DNA of 64,000 nt from JAEUMG01 sp046349315 (lineage in GTDB: Bacteria; Pseudomonadota; Alphaproteobacteria; Rhizobiales; Aestuariivirgaceae), in assembly GCA_046349315.1 (NCBI GenBank), contig JAXMCQ010000002.1:248001-312000 (forward strand). Direction: 5' to 3'. Of this stretch, positions 32,665 to 41,821 are shown piece after piece. The notes beneath the pieces are model-generated. The model saw nothing but the letters and a program-made list of their open reading frames with translations. It was not told the DNA's origin and made no database searches. The position numbers and the translations under genes are program-made. Numbering within the stretch: the first letter of the stretch is position 1; every line of letters starts with the position of its first letter.

Positions 32665-34257
32665 TCAAACTATCTTCCGATAGGCCGAAAGCGTGAGGAA
32701 TGCATCGAAGGTCTTCGCCGTCGAGAGCTTCTTGAACAGCGCGATCGCATCCTTGTAGCGGCCCTTGTCGAAGGCTTCCGCGCCGACTTCCTCGCGCACC
32801 CGCACCATCTCTTCCTTGAGGCAGCGATCGAAGAAGGCAGGCGTCACCTTCTGGCCATCTTCGAGCTTCGCGCCGAACTTTATCCACTGCCAGATCTGCG
32901 AGCGCGAGATTTCAGCCGTCGCCGCATCTTCCATCAGATTGTAGATCGGAACCGCGCCACGGCCGCGGAGCCAGCCTTCGATATACTGGACGCCAACCCG
33001 GATATTCTCGCGGAAGCCTGCCTCGGTGCGCGTGCCTTCATGCACTTCGAGCAGGTCCTTCTGGCCGAGTTTGACGTCGTCGCGCGCCACATCGAGCTGG
33101 TTCGGCTTCGGCATCTTCTCGTCGAACACTGCCAGGGCGACCGGAACGAGATCGGGATGGGCGACCCAGGTTCCGTCATGACCGTTCCTGGCTTCGCGTT
33201 CCTTGTCGGCCTTGACCTTTTCGAAAGCCAGACGATTGGCTTCGGCGTCCTTGCGATTTGGAATCTGCGCCGCCATGCCGCCCATCGCGAAGGCGCCGCG
33301 GCGATGGCAGGTCTTGATGAGGAGCGCCGAATAGGCCGCAAGGAAGGCCTTCGACATCACGACCTGCGAGCGATCGGGCAACAGGAAGGCGCGATTGTTG
33401 GCGAAGGTCTTGATGAAGGAGAAGATATAGTCCCAGCGCCCGCAATTGAGCCCGACGATGTGATCGCGGAGCGCGTAGAGGATTTCATCCATCTCGAAGG
33501 CGGCGGGAAGCGTTTCGATCAGGATCGTCGCCTTGATCGTACCGAGCTTCAGCCCGAGCGCGCTCTGCGCGCGGATGAAGACGTCGTTCCACAACCGCGC
33601 TTCCGTGTGACTCTCGAGCTTGGGCAAGTAATAATACGGCCCTGAGCCTTGCGCGAGCGCCGCCTTGGCATTGTGGAAAACGTAAAGCCCGAAATCGAAC
33701 AGGCTGCCCGACATGGGCTTGCCGTCGACAAGCATATGCGCTTCGTCGAGATGCCAGCCGCGCGGCCGGATCAGCAATGTCGCGGGCTTGTCGCTCAATG
33801 CATAGGACTTGCCCGATTGCTTGTCGGTGAAGGCGAGCTTTCCCGCCCAGCGATCCATGAGATTGGCCTGGCCTTGCAGTTGATTGTCCCAGGTCGGCGA
33901 ATTGGCATCCTCGAAATCGGCCATGAAGACGCGCGCGCCGGAATTGAGCGCGTTGATGACCATCTTGCGGTCGGTCGGCCCGGTGATCTCGACGCGCCGG
34001 TCGAGGAGGTCTGCCGGAATCGGCGCCACTTTCCAGTCATCCTCACGGATCGAACGGGTTTCAGGCAGGAAATCGGGAAGCATACCCTTGTCAAAGAGTT
34101 TCTGGCGCTCGGCACGCCGGCGCAACAGCGCCTGGCGCTGTGGATTGAACGTTCTCTGCAGATCGGCGAGGAAGGCGACCGCCTCGGGTGTCAGCACGCG
34201 GCGCTGTTCCGCCGTGAGCTTGCTGGTGAAACTGACCCCCTTAGGGCTCTTGGCCAT
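32665..34257 (-). CDS. aceB: Malate synthase A
   Basis: The ATG at 34255-34257 follows GAGGAGAAGAGG and gives 530 residues, the normal malate synthase A length; a longer frame runs upstream into glcF and is rejected. Recognisable parts are VFMADFEDANSPTWDN (about 105-120) with the catalytic acids, LIRPRGWHLDEAH (about 157-169), LIETLPAAFEMDEILYAL (about 255-272), LNCGRWDYIFSFIKTF (about 279-294) and YIEGWLRGRGAVP near the end. It condenses glyoxylate with acetyl-CoA to malate. Position immediately after glcDEF means glyoxylate from glycolate oxidation goes straight to the TCA cycle. Confidence 0.96.
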   Translation of the reverse strand: MAKSPKGVSFTSKLTAEQRRVLTPEAVAFLADLQRTFNPQRQALLRRRAERQKLFDKGMLPDFLPETRSIREDDWKVAPIPADLLDRRVEITGPTDRKMVINALNSGARVFMADFEDANSPTWDNQLQGQANLMDRWAGKLAFTDKQSGKSYALSDKPATLLIRPRGWHLDEAHMLVDGKPMSGSLFDFGLYVFHNAKAALAQGSGPYYYLPKLESHTEARLWNDVFIRAQSALGLKLGTIKATILIETLPAAFEMDEILYALRDHIVGLNCGRWDYIFSFIKTFANNRAFLLPDRSQVVMSKAFLAAYSALLIKTCHRRGAFAMGGMAAQIPNRKDAEANRLAFEKVKADKEREARNGHDGTWVAHPDLVPVALAVFDEKMPKPNQLDVARDDVKLGQKDLLEVHEGTRTEAGFRENIRVGVQYIEGWLRGRGAVPIYNLMEDAATAEISRSQIWQWIKFGAKLEDGQKVTPAFFDRCLKEEMVRVREEVGAEAFDKGRYKDAIALFKKLSTAKTFDAFLTLSAYRKIV

Positions 34258-34274
34258 TGTCCTCTTCTCCTCTC

Positions 34275-35579
34275 TCAATGGCCCGCTTCGGGGGCCTTCA
34301 GCGCTGTCGGCTCCGGCCCGCCATAGGCCCAGTCGAGCAATTCGACCGTGTGCATGATGGGGATCGTCGTGCCGTTGCCGATCTGTGTGATACAGCCGAT
34401 ATTGCCTGTGGCAATGGCATCGGGCGCGATTTTCTCGATGTTTCCGACTTTCCGGTCGCGCAATTGCCGCGCGATCTCCGGCTGCAGGATGTTGTAGGTC
34501 CCGGCCGAGCCGCAGCAGAGATGGCCTTCGGGTACGTCCGACACCTTGAAGCCAGCCTTGGTGAGCAATGCCTTTGGCTCGCGGATGATCTTCTGGCCAT
34601 GCTGCATGGAACAGGCCGAATGATAGGCAAGATGCAAGGGCCGCGGCGGCTGCGCTTCGGGGAGATCGAGCCTCGCCAGATACTCCGTGATGTCGAAGGC
34701 CTTCTTGCTGATCGCCGCTGCTTTCTCGGCATAGAGCGGGTCGAGGCGCAGCATGAAGCCGTAGTCCTTGATCGTCGTGCCGCAGCCTGACGCCGTGATG
34801 ATGACGGCATCGACATTTGTCTCGGTCCACTGGTCGACCATGCGCCGGGCGCGGGCCAGGGCATCCTCTTCCTTGCCCATGTGATGGGTGAGGGAACCGC
34901 AGCATGCCTCGCCCGCCGTGACCACAACTTCGACGCCCTGGCGGTTGAGCAGGCGAATCGCTGCGGCATTGATGGCGGGATCGATCACGCTTTGCACGCA
35001 GCCTTTTAGCAACGCGACCCGGGCGCGCTTGGGCCCCTCTGCCGGATAGAGGCCGGGCTCCCCAAGCGTTTCCCGGGTGGGCGGTGACTTGGGTACGAGG
35101 GCGAGCAGCGCTTCCATCGGCTTGAGGCCGATTTTGCCGAAGAGGGAACTGAACGGCCGGCCGAGCCGCGCTGCCGCAAGCGCCGAGCGGAAGAGTTCGG
35201 GCCGCGGCATGACATAGGTGAGCAGTGCCCGCAGCATGCGTTCAGGCAGTGGACGCCGATAGGTCTTTTCGACATGCGCGCGGGCATTGTCGATGAGATG
35301 CATGTAGTTCACGCCCGAGGGGCAGGTCGTCATGCAGGAAAGGCAGGAGAGGCAGCGGTCGATGTGCTTGACGGTCTCGGCCGTCGCCGGCTCGCCGCGC
35401 TCCAGCATGTTCTTGATGAGGTAGATGCGCCCGCGCGGCGAATCGAGCTCATCGCCGAGCAGTACATAGGTCGGGCATGTCGCGGTGCAGAAGCCGCAAT
35501 GCACGCACTTGCGCAGGATCGTGTTGGATTCGGCAATATGCGGATCGCGGAGCTGTTCGGCGGTAAAGGCGGTCTGCAT
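34275..35579 (-). CDS. glcF: Glycolate oxidase iron-sulfur subunit
   Basis: A 434-residue protein with two ferredoxin-type 4Fe-4S motifs in the N-terminal quarter, CVHCGFCTATCP (about 26-37) and CLSCLSCMTTCPSG (about 74-87), followed by two CCG domains of the heterodisulfide-reductase type: GEACCGSLTHHMG (about 218-230) and GHLCCGSAGTYN (about 354-365). It carries electrons from the GlcDE flavin to the quinone pool. Starts one base after glcE ends. Confidence 0.95.
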   Translation of the reverse strand: MQTAFTAEQLRDPHIAESNTILRKCVHCGFCTATCPTYVLLGDELDSPRGRIYLIKNMLERGEPATAETVKHIDRCLSCLSCMTTCPSGVNYMHLIDNARAHVEKTYRRPLPERMLRALLTYVMPRPELFRSALAAARLGRPFSSLFGKIGLKPMEALLALVPKSPPTRETLGEPGLYPAEGPKRARVALLKGCVQSVIDPAINAAAIRLLNRQGVEVVVTAGEACCGSLTHHMGKEEDALARARRMVDQWTETNVDAVIITASGCGTTIKDYGFMLRLDPLYAEKAAAISKKAFDITEYLARLDLPEAQPPRPLHLAYHSACSMQHGQKIIREPKALLTKAGFKVSDVPEGHLCCGSAGTYNILQPEIARQLRDRKVGNIEKIAPDAIATGNIGCITQIGNGTTIPIMHTVELLDWAYGGPEPTALKAPEAGH

Positions 35580-35580
35580 G

Positions 35581-36768
35581 TCACCAACCCTGATACATCC
35601 GGCCGGGATTGAGGATGCCGGTCGGATCGAAGCCTGCCTTGACGCGCCGCGACAGGTCTTCGAGCGCTGTCGGCTGCGGGCTGAAGACGGCGACTGCGGC
35701 GCGAATGTCCTGCGGCGCCCTGATCAACGTGGCGTGGCCAGGGTTCACCGCTGCGCGCACGAGCTGCGCACCGCCATCATCGCTCGGCGGTAGCGAAAGC
35801 CAGATGAGGCCGCCGCCCCAGTCATAGAACCATTGCGCGTCGCCCTGCGCGGCAATCGCCGCGGTGATGCGCGCCCCGTCCATGGGCGGAACCGAGAGAC
35901 GCCAGATGATGCGGCTTTGATTTTCCGCGAAAGCGTGAACGTCGCGCACGGCGATCCAGCGCGAACGCGACTCATCCGCCGGATGCGAGCGGCAAATGCC
36001 GAAATCGGCGAGGAGGGCGGCCACCTTGTCGCGCCGATAGGCAACTGAAGGCGCAACGCCTTCGAGGCGGAGCAGTGTCGCTGCGACGCCGCCATTGATC
36101 GCGGCCGGCAGATGTGCGGCGCCCGAAACCTCATAGGGAGATTGCAGCGCAAGGCTCATCGCGCGGATCGCGCTTGCATCGTCGAGACCGTCGAGGATTA
36201 AAGTATCTTCGCTTTCTGGAGCCGGAAGTACTTTCAACGTGACGCTGGTCACCGCGGCAAGCGTTCCATAGGAACCGGCGAGCAATTTCGGCAGATCATA
36301 GCCGGTGACGTTTTTGACGACCTTGCCGCCGGCCTGGAAGGTTTCACCCCGTCCCGAGACTCCGGTGAAGCCGAGGAAGTGATCGCGCGCCGCGCCTGCC
36401 TTGATGCGGCGAGGACCCGAAAGGTTGCAACCGATCATGCCGCCCAGGCTGCCGGCATCCTTGGTACCGAGGAGGCGCGAATAGTCGGCTGGTTCGAAGG
36501 CGAAGCATTGGCCGCGCGCGATGAGGATCGGTTCGATCTCGCTGCGCGGCGTGCCGGCGCCGGCGGTGAGAACCAGCTCTTCAGGCTCATAGGAGGCGAT
36601 CCCGGAAAAGCCGCTCAAGCTTAGCGTGGCGGCCGCCTGAACCGGACGGCCAAGGACGGCCTTGGTATTGCGACCCGTGACTTCGAGCGGCGTCTTTGCG
36701 GCGATCGCGTCGCGGATGATGCTTTCGAGCTCAGCCTCGCTCGTGGGCGCGAAAGTCGACTGCGGCAT
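35581..36768 (-). CDS. glcE: Glycolate oxidase subunit GlcE (FAD-binding)
   Basis: A 395-residue FAD_binding_4-type protein. It begins with a short FAD-domain (LSGFSGIASYEPEELVLTAG) and has GSLGGMIGCNLSGPRRIKAG (about 105-124), the FAD-pyrophosphate loop, plus KVVKNVTGYDLPKLLAGSYG (about 148-167), the most diagnostic GlcE segment. GlcE is a catalytically degenerate homologue of GlcD needed for oxidase activity. It lies three bases after glcD in the operon. Confidence 0.94.
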   Translation of the reverse strand: MPQSTFAPTSEAELESIIRDAIAAKTPLEVTGRNTKAVLGRPVQAAATLSLSGFSGIASYEPEELVLTAGAGTPRSEIEPILIARGQCFAFEPADYSRLLGTKDAGSLGGMIGCNLSGPRRIKAGAARDHFLGFTGVSGRGETFQAGGKVVKNVTGYDLPKLLAGSYGTLAAVTSVTLKVLPAPESEDTLILDGLDDASAIRAMSLALQSPYEVSGAAHLPAAINGGVAATLLRLEGVAPSVAYRRDKVAALLADFGICRSHPADESRSRWIAVRDVHAFAENQSRIIWRLSVPPMDGARITAAIAAQGDAQWFYDWGGGLIWLSLPPSDDGGAQLVRAAVNPGHATLIRAPQDIRAAVAVFSPQPTALEDLSRRVKAGFDPTGILNPGRMYQGW

Positions 36769-36771
36769 AGG

Positions 36772-38304
36772 TCAGAACCGCGGAATCTCGGGGAACGGCA
36801 ACTGCCCCTTATGGACATGCAGGCGGCCGAGCTCGGCGCAGCGATGCAGGACCGGAAACACCTTGCCGGGATTGAGCAGCCCTTGATTGTCGAAGGCGCA
36901 TTTGAGCCGCTGCTGCTGGTTGAGGTCGATCTCGGAAAACATTTCCGGCATCAGGTCGCGTTTCTCGATGCCGACGCCGTGCTCGCCGGTGAGCACCCCG
37001 CCCGCCTTGACGCAGAGCCGCAGAATGTCGGCGCCAAATCTCTCCGCGCGATCGAGTTCATCGGGATCATTGGCATCGAAGAGGATCAAGGGATGGAGGT
37101 TGCCGTCCCCGGCGTGGAAGACATTGGCGACGCGCAAGCCGTAGAGGCGCGATAGTTCCGCCATGCCTTGCAGGACTTCCGGCAATTTCTTGCGGGGAAT
37201 GGTTCCGTCCATGCAGATATAGTCGGGCGAAATACGCCCGACCGCCGGGAAGGCGGCCTTGCGGCCGGCCCAGAAGACCAGGCGTTCTTCTTCGCTGTTG
37301 GAGATGCGCAAGGATTGCGACTTGTTGCGCGCCGCGATCTCGCTGACACGGTCGATTAGGTGATCGACCTCGGCCTTGGGTCCATCGAGCTCGACGATGA
37401 GCAGCGCCTCGGCATCGAGCGGATAGCCGGCATGAACGAAGTCTTCGGCAGCATGAATCGCCGGCCGGTCCATCATCTCCATGCCGCCGGGAATGATTCC
37501 GGCGGAAATGATCTCGGCAACGCAGCGGCCGGCATCCTCGTTGGTCGGAAAGCCGACGAGCACCGCGCGCGCGGTTTCGGGCTTGGCGAGAATTCTGACC
37601 GTCACTTCGGTGACGACGCCCAAGAGCCCTTCCGAGCCGGTCATGACGCCGAGGAGGTCATAGCCTTCCGAGTCGAGGTGCTTGCCGCCGAGCCGGATCA
37701 CCTCGCCGGTGATGAGCACCATCTCGATGCCGAGCACATTGTTGGTAGTGAGCCCGTATTTGAGGCAATGCACGCCGCCGGAGTTCTCCGCGATATTGCC
37801 GCCGATGGTGCAGGCGATCTGCGAGGAAGGGTCGGGTGCGTAATAGAAGCCGCGATGCTGGACGGCCTGGGTGATGGCGAGATTGGTGACGCCGGGTTGT
37901 GCGGTGACGCAGCGATTGTCGTAGTCGATGTCGAGAATGCGGTTGAACTTTCCGAGGCCCAGAATGATGCCGTCGGCGAGCGGCAATGCGCCGCCCGACA
38001 GCGAGGTGCCGGCGCCGCGGGGAACGACCTTGATCGATTTTTCGTGGCAGTAGCGCAGGATGCGGCTGACCTGGCCGGTGGTCTGCGGCAGCACGACGAG
38101 CAATGGCATCTGACGATAGGCGGTGAGCGCGTCGGTTTCATAGGCCCGCATCTCGACCGGCGTTTCGATGACGCCTTCGCCCGGAACGATCGCGCGCAGG
38201 TCGGCGGCGATCTCGGCGCGCCGTGCGATCGTTTCGGCGTCGGGTTGCGGCATCATCAGCATGGACAAAGGGTTAGGGCTTTCGCGGCGGGCTGACAACT
38301 GCAT
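36772..38304 (-). CDS. glcD: Glycolate oxidase catalytic subunit GlcD
   Basis: A 510-residue FAD-linked (D)-2-hydroxyacid dehydrogenase. The FAD domain shows VVPRGAGTSLSGGALPLADG (about 92-111), DPSSQIACTIGGNIAENSGG (about 156-175) and the C-terminal VFHAGDGNLHPLILFD plus VLTGEHGVGIEKRD with the catalytic histidines. It oxidises glycolate (or D-lactate) to glyoxylate. An internal start at 38262 (MLMMPQPD) is an alternative and would remove 14 residues. First gene of the glcDEF-aceB operon, divergent from lutAB. Confidence 0.95.
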   Translation of the reverse strand: MQLSARRESPNPLSMLMMPQPDAETIARRAEIAADLRAIVPGEGVIETPVEMRAYETDALTAYRQMPLLVVLPQTTGQVSRILRYCHEKSIKVVPRGAGTSLSGGALPLADGIILGLGKFNRILDIDYDNRCVTAQPGVTNLAITQAVQHRGFYYAPDPSSQIACTIGGNIAENSGGVHCLKYGLTTNNVLGIEMVLITGEVIRLGGKHLDSEGYDLLGVMTGSEGLLGVVTEVTVRILAKPETARAVLVGFPTNEDAGRCVAEIISAGIIPGGMEMMDRPAIHAAEDFVHAGYPLDAEALLIVELDGPKAEVDHLIDRVSEIAARNKSQSLRISNSEEERLVFWAGRKAAFPAVGRISPDYICMDGTIPRKKLPEVLQGMAELSRLYGLRVANVFHAGDGNLHPLILFDANDPDELDRAERFGADILRLCVKAGGVLTGEHGVGIEKRDLMPEMFSEIDLNQQQRLKCAFDNQGLLNPGKVFPVLHRCAELGRLHVHKGQLPFPEIPRF

Positions 38305-38743
38305 TTGGACGCCCTGCGGAAGGCGGGCTCAAAAACCACCCTTTTTGAAAAAACGTTTGTACACGGAGCAATTTTGCGGAGGGCATCGCGAGGTGTTGAA
38401 ATAACGTATGGGAATCAAAAGCTTATGAAAAAAGAGAAATATGAACAAAAAAATCCTTGACTAACTGCGCAGCTATTTGTACGAATCTGGTCATGCTTCG
38501 CGAATTGGCTTTCGAAACGCCATTCGCTCGCAAAGCCCCAAACCCAACCTAAATCCACGCGCCAAACCTGCCGTATTCCCTTGCGCCGGTCGCGCATTGC
38601 CTATGGAGAAAGCCATGTTCCTGGCCTTTCTAAGCGCAGTCCTGCTTGCCCTTGCGACCATGCAGCCTACCGGAAATTGTTGCGATCTTGCCGGCTTGCG
38701 GGCAAAAGAGCGACCTATCTCGGTCCGGACAACAATCCCGCCT
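38305..38743. promoter_or_regulatory. Divergent control region between glcDEF-aceB and lutAB
   Basis: About 440 bases without a gene, AT-richer than its surroundings between 38340 and 38490. It contains a good sigma-70-like promoter for the lut direction (38457-38485) and two copies of TTTGTAC (38356-38362 and 38476-38482), each the core of a short palindrome. FadR-type GntR repressors, which include LldR and GlcC, often bind such GTAC-centred sites. The open frame before the chosen lutA start (from 38477) is not supported as coding. Confidence 0.5.
38457..38486 (+). promoter_or_regulatory. Candidate lut promoter with overlapping palindromic operator
   Basis: TTGACT (38457-38462) and TACGAA (38480-38485) are separated by 17 bases, matching sigma-70 spacing. 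The -10 lies inside ATTTGTACGAAT (38475-38486), a 12-base palindrome with one mismatched pair, so a bound repressor would block RNA polymerase. The transcript would have a leader of about 250 bases before lutA. Confidence 0.45.
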
Positions 38744-39502
38744 ATGGCTTCTCCCCGCGTCGGCTTTTTCGTCACCTGCCTTGTCGACCTTTTCCGGCCC
38801 TCAGTCGGCTTTGCGGCCGTAAAACTGCTCGAAGATGAAGGCTGCACCGTCGAGGTTCCGGCGCTTCAGACCTGCTGTGGCCAACCCGCCTTCAATTCCG
38901 GCGATCGCGGCGACACGATCAAGATCGCCACCGAAGTGATCGCAGCCTTCAGCGAATTCGATTACGTCGTTGTGCCCTCGGGCTCTTGCGGCGGGATGAT
39001 CAAGACGCATTACCCCGAGCTTTTCAAAGCCGGTACGCCGGAGCGCGCCAAGGCCGATGCGCTCTCCGCCAAGACCTTCGAACTGGTCTCGTTCCTCACC
39101 GATGTGATGAAGGTGAACGCCGTCAATGCCGCGTTTCCGGCGACCGCCACTTACCACGATTCCTGTTCGGGCTTGCGGGAACTGGGCGTGAAGGAGCAGC
39201 CGCGACGGCTGCTACGGTCGGTCGAGGGACTGAAACTCGTCGAACTGACCGATGCCGAAGTTTGCTGCGGTTTCGGCGGCACGTTCTGCGTCAAATATCC
39301 CGAGATTTCGAACACCATGCTGACGAAAAAGGTGAAGCGCATCAGCGCAACCGGTGCCGACACTTTGATCGCCGGCGATCTCGGCTGCCTGATGAACATG
39401 GCGGGAAAGCTCAAACGCGAGGGCTCGCCCGTCCATGTACGCCATGTCGCCGAAGTATTGGTCGGCGATACCGCGACAGCGCCGATCGCCGAGGCCGAGT
39501 GA
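38744..39502 (+). CDS. lutA: L-lactate utilisation protein LutA/LldE (CCG-domain subunit)
   Basis: The ATG at 38744 gives 252 residues beginning SPRVGFFVTCLVDLFRPSVG, the standard LutA N terminus; a longer open frame exists upstream but has signal-like sequence out of keeping with the family. Cysteine motifs LQTCCGQPAFNSG (about 43-55), SGSCGGMIKTHYP and VCCGFGGTFCVKYP are the CCG domains that bind iron-sulfur or heterodisulfide-reductase-type centres. With LutB and LutC it oxidises L-lactate to pyruvate. It overlaps lutB by one base (TGATG). Confidence 0.93.
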   Translation: MASPRVGFFVTCLVDLFRPSVGFAAVKLLEDEGCTVEVPALQTCCGQPAFNSGDRGDTIKIATEVIAAFSEFDYVVVPSGSCGGMIKTHYPELFKAGTPERAKADALSAKTFELVSFLTDVMKVNAVNAAFPATATYHDSCSGLRELGVKEQPRRLLRSVEGLKLVELTDAEVCCGFGGTFCVKYPEISNTMLTKKVKRISATGADTLIAGDLGCLMNMAGKLKREGSPVHVRHVAEVLVGDTATAPIAEAE

Positions 39503-40926
39503 TGGAAGCGGGCAGCGTTACATTTCCGGCCAATGTGACGAAGGCGTTGGCCGACACGCAGCTCCAGCATGCGATGACCGAGACCGGGCCGCGCTTCATT
39601 GCGAAGCGCGCCAAGGCGCGCGAAGCATTGCCCGAATTCGATGCCCTGCGCGACATCTCGCGCGACATCAAGAACCACGTGCTCGACAATCTCGATATCT
39701 ATCTCGAGCGCTACGAGAAGAAGGTCACCGCGGTCGGCGGCCAGGTGCACTGGGCTTCGACGGCCGAAGAAGCGCGCCAGGCGATCATCGGGATCTGTAA
39801 GGGTGCCGGCGCCAAGATCATCACCAAGGGCAAGTCGATGATCTCCGAAGAGATCGACTTGAACGAGGCGCTGGAGAAGGCCGGCATGACGCCGGTCGAG
39901 ACCGATCTTGGCGAATATCTGATCCAGCTCCGCCATGAGCGGCCAAGCCACATCATCGCGCCGGCCGTGCATCTGACCCGCGACCAGGTCGAGGCCGATT
40001 TCAGGAAGGCGCATACGTGGCTGCCGCCGGAGCGCGACCTGACCGAGATCCCGGCCCTGGTCGAAGAAGCGCGCCAGGTGTTGCGGCAGAAATATCTCGA
40101 TGCCGATGTCGGCATCACGGGGGCCAATTTCCTGATCGCCGAGACCGGCACCTCGATCATCGTGACGAACGAGGGCAATGGCGACCTGACCCAGACATTG
40201 CCCAAGGTGCACATCGTCATTGCCTCGATTGAGAAGATCGTGCCGACATTGGAGGACGCCGCCACCATTCTGCGCGTCTTGGCGCGCTCGGCGACGGGGC
40301 AGGATTTCTCGAACTACACGACCTTGTCGACAGGTCCGCGGCGCCCAGGCGATCCCGACGGTCCGCTCGAGTATCACGTGGTGATCCTCGACAATGGCCG
40401 CTCGAATGTCTTGGGCACCGAGTTCCAGGACATGCTGCGCTGTATCCGCTGTGGCGCGTGTCTCAATCACTGCCCGGTCTACCAGGCGGTCGGCGGTCAC
40501 GCCTATGGCTGGGTCTATCCGGGCCCGATCGGTGCGGTGGTGACGCCGGCCTTGATCGGCATCGCCAAGGCGAAGCACTTGCCCAATGCCTCGAGCTTCT
40601 GTGGGCGCTGCGAGGAAGTCTGCCCGATGCGGATTCCCCTGCCGCATCTGATGCGCAACTGGCGCGAGAAGGAATTCGAGCAGCATCTCACCCCGGCTGC
40701 GATGCGGAGCGGCATCAGGTTCTGGGCTTACGCGGCGCGCCACCCGCGACTCTATCGCTGGGGTGCAAGATTGGCGGCGCGCGTCCTCGGCAATCTCGGC
40801 CGTAGCAAAGGGCGGATTGCGAGCCTGCCCCTCGCTTCGGGCTGGACGCGCTTTCGCGATCTGCCGGCCCCGCAAGGCCGAACCTTTCTCGATCAGTGGC
40901 AGGATCGGAAGAACAAGCAGGGGTAG
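39502..40926 (+). CDS. lutB: L-lactate utilisation iron-sulfur protein LutB/LldF
   Basis: A 474-residue protein. The N-terminal LUD domain (about 60-290) has GAKIITKGKSMISEEIDLNE (about 109-128) and ITGANFLIAETGTSIIVTNEG (split here at about 206-226). The C-terminal part has two 4Fe-4S motifs, CIRCGACLNHCPVY (about 314-327) and CGRCEEVCPMRIP (about 368-380). It is the central electron-transfer subunit of the Lut lactate dehydrogenase. The ATG at 39502 overlaps the lutA stop. The lutC partner is not next but three genes on, at 44057. Confidence 0.95.
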   Translation: MEAGSVTFPANVTKALADTQLQHAMTETGPRFIAKRAKAREALPEFDALRDISRDIKNHVLDNLDIYLERYEKKVTAVGGQVHWASTAEEARQAIIGICKGAGAKIITKGKSMISEEIDLNEALEKAGMTPVETDLGEYLIQLRHERPSHIIAPAVHLTRDQVEADFRKAHTWLPPERDLTEIPALVEEARQVLRQKYLDADVGITGANFLIAETGTSIIVTNEGNGDLTQTLPKVHIVIASIEKIVPTLEDAATILRVLARSATGQDFSNYTTLSTGPRRPGDPDGPLEYHVVILDNGRSNVLGTEFQDMLRCIRCGACLNHCPVYQAVGGHAYGWVYPGPIGAVVTPALIGIAKAKHLPNASSFCGRCEEVCPMRIPLPHLMRNWREKEFEQHLTPAAMRSGIRFWAYAARHPRLYRWGARLAARVLGNLGRSKGRIASLPLASGWTRFRDLPAPQGRTFLDQWQDRKNKQG

Positions 40927-40944
40927 GGTCGGCTGCTCTGTTTC

Positions 40945-41083
40945 ATCCTCTCCCGTTCACGGGAGAGGATAGGGGCCCATTGCGAAGCAATGGGAAAGGT
41001 GAGGGGCCTCACTGATCACCCCCTCATCTCCCCCATCCCGCTTCGCGCCATGGGGCCCCTTCTTCTCCCGCAGGCGGGAGAAG
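40945..41083. repeat. Palindromic intergenic repeat (CTCTCCCG type)
   Basis: Starts with a 12-bp perfect stem ATCCTCTCCCGT/ACGGGAGAGGAT (40945-40970) and ends with CTTCTCCCGC/GCGGGAGAAG (41062-41083). Between are CCCATTGCGAAGCAATGGG and GCTTCGCGCCATGGGGCCCC segments that mirror each other. It follows lutB directly and may end that transcript. Confidence 0.75.
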
Positions 41084-41134
41084 ACGAAGCCGCGATGTCT
41101 GCTATTCTCATCCGTCATTGCGATGGAGGCTCAC

Positions 41135-41533
41135 ATGGAAATCAAGCGAAGCGGAGCGGAACCATCAAGGCCCGGACCGGCGGATTGGTTCACCGGCGCC
41201 GTACGGATCGATCGGCTGTTTGATCTGCCGGATCCGGCGCGCGCGGCCGCGGCACTCGTCACCTTCGAACCGGGTGCCCGCACCAACTGGCACACGCACC
41301 CATTCGGCCAGACGGTCATTGTCACGGCGGGCCTGGGCTGGGCACAGCGCGAGGGCGGCCCCATCGAGGAAATCCGGCCTGGCGATGTCGTGTGGTTCGA
41401 ACCCGGTGAAAAACATTGGCACGGGGCGAGCCCGAACAATGGAATGAGCCACATCGCCATCCAGGAAAAACAGAATGGCAGCCCGGTCACCTGGCTCGAG
41501 AAGGTCACCGACGAGCAATACCGCAGACCTTAA
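41135..41533 (+). CDS. Cupin-domain protein (quercetinase/mandelonitrile-lyase-like)
   Basis: A GGAG about six bases before the ATG at 41135 favours this start over one four codons earlier, giving 132 residues. MEIKRSGAEPSRPGPADWFT is the usual N terminus of small single-cupin proteins. Metal-binding residues are visible in NWHTHPFGQTVIVTAG (histidines at about 54 and 56, glutamine at 60) and KHWHGAS (histidine near 97). Such proteins bind Mn/Fe and include hydroxynitrile lyases and carboxymuconolactone-type partners. No link to lactate metabolism is obvious despite lying inside the lut region. Confidence 0.87.
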   Translation: MEIKRSGAEPSRPGPADWFTGAVRIDRLFDLPDPARAAAALVTFEPGARTNWHTHPFGQTVIVTAGLGWAQREGGPIEEIRPGDVVWFEPGEKHWHGASPNNGMSHIAIQEKQNGSPVTWLEKVTDEQYRRP

Positions 41534-41550
41534 GGTATACGCGCGTTAGT

Positions 41551-41687
41551 TCTCCCTCCTCATGCGCAGCATGGGGAGGGTGCCGAGCGGATGCGAGGCG
41601 GGTGGGGTCCTTATGCCAACGAACGCCACCCCACCCGTCACGCTGTCGCGTGACACCCTCCCCGCCACAAGAGCGGCAGGGAGGGAG
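41551..41687. repeat. Palindromic intergenic repeat (CTCCCTCC type)
   Basis: Opens with CTCCCTCCTCATGCGCAGC and closes with GCGGCAGGGAGGGAG; internal mirror parts GGCGGGTGGGGT and ACCCCACCCGTC, and CGCTGTCGCGTGACA. Another foldback-capable intergenic element, separating the cupin gene and the SulP gene. Confidence 0.7.
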
Positions 41688-41821
41688 ATATGAAGTGAGG
41701 ACGGCACTATCCGAGGTTGTTGACCGGCACTTGATGCGTTAGCGTTGCACATCTTCACGCGCTGAAAATCCGCGATAAGTCTTGGGGCGGGCGGATTCGG
41801 CATCGTACAAATGGGGGGATT

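Noticed and set aside
37360..38295. Plus-strand open frame of 311 codons opposite glcD
   Set aside because: Antisense shadow of a clearly real flavoprotein gene; composition is unlike a protein with a fold.
39151..40875. Long minus-strand open frame opposite lutB
   Set aside because: It lies entirely antisense to lutA/lutB, which have strong family motifs; the high GC content keeps the opposite frame open. No domain is recognisable in it.
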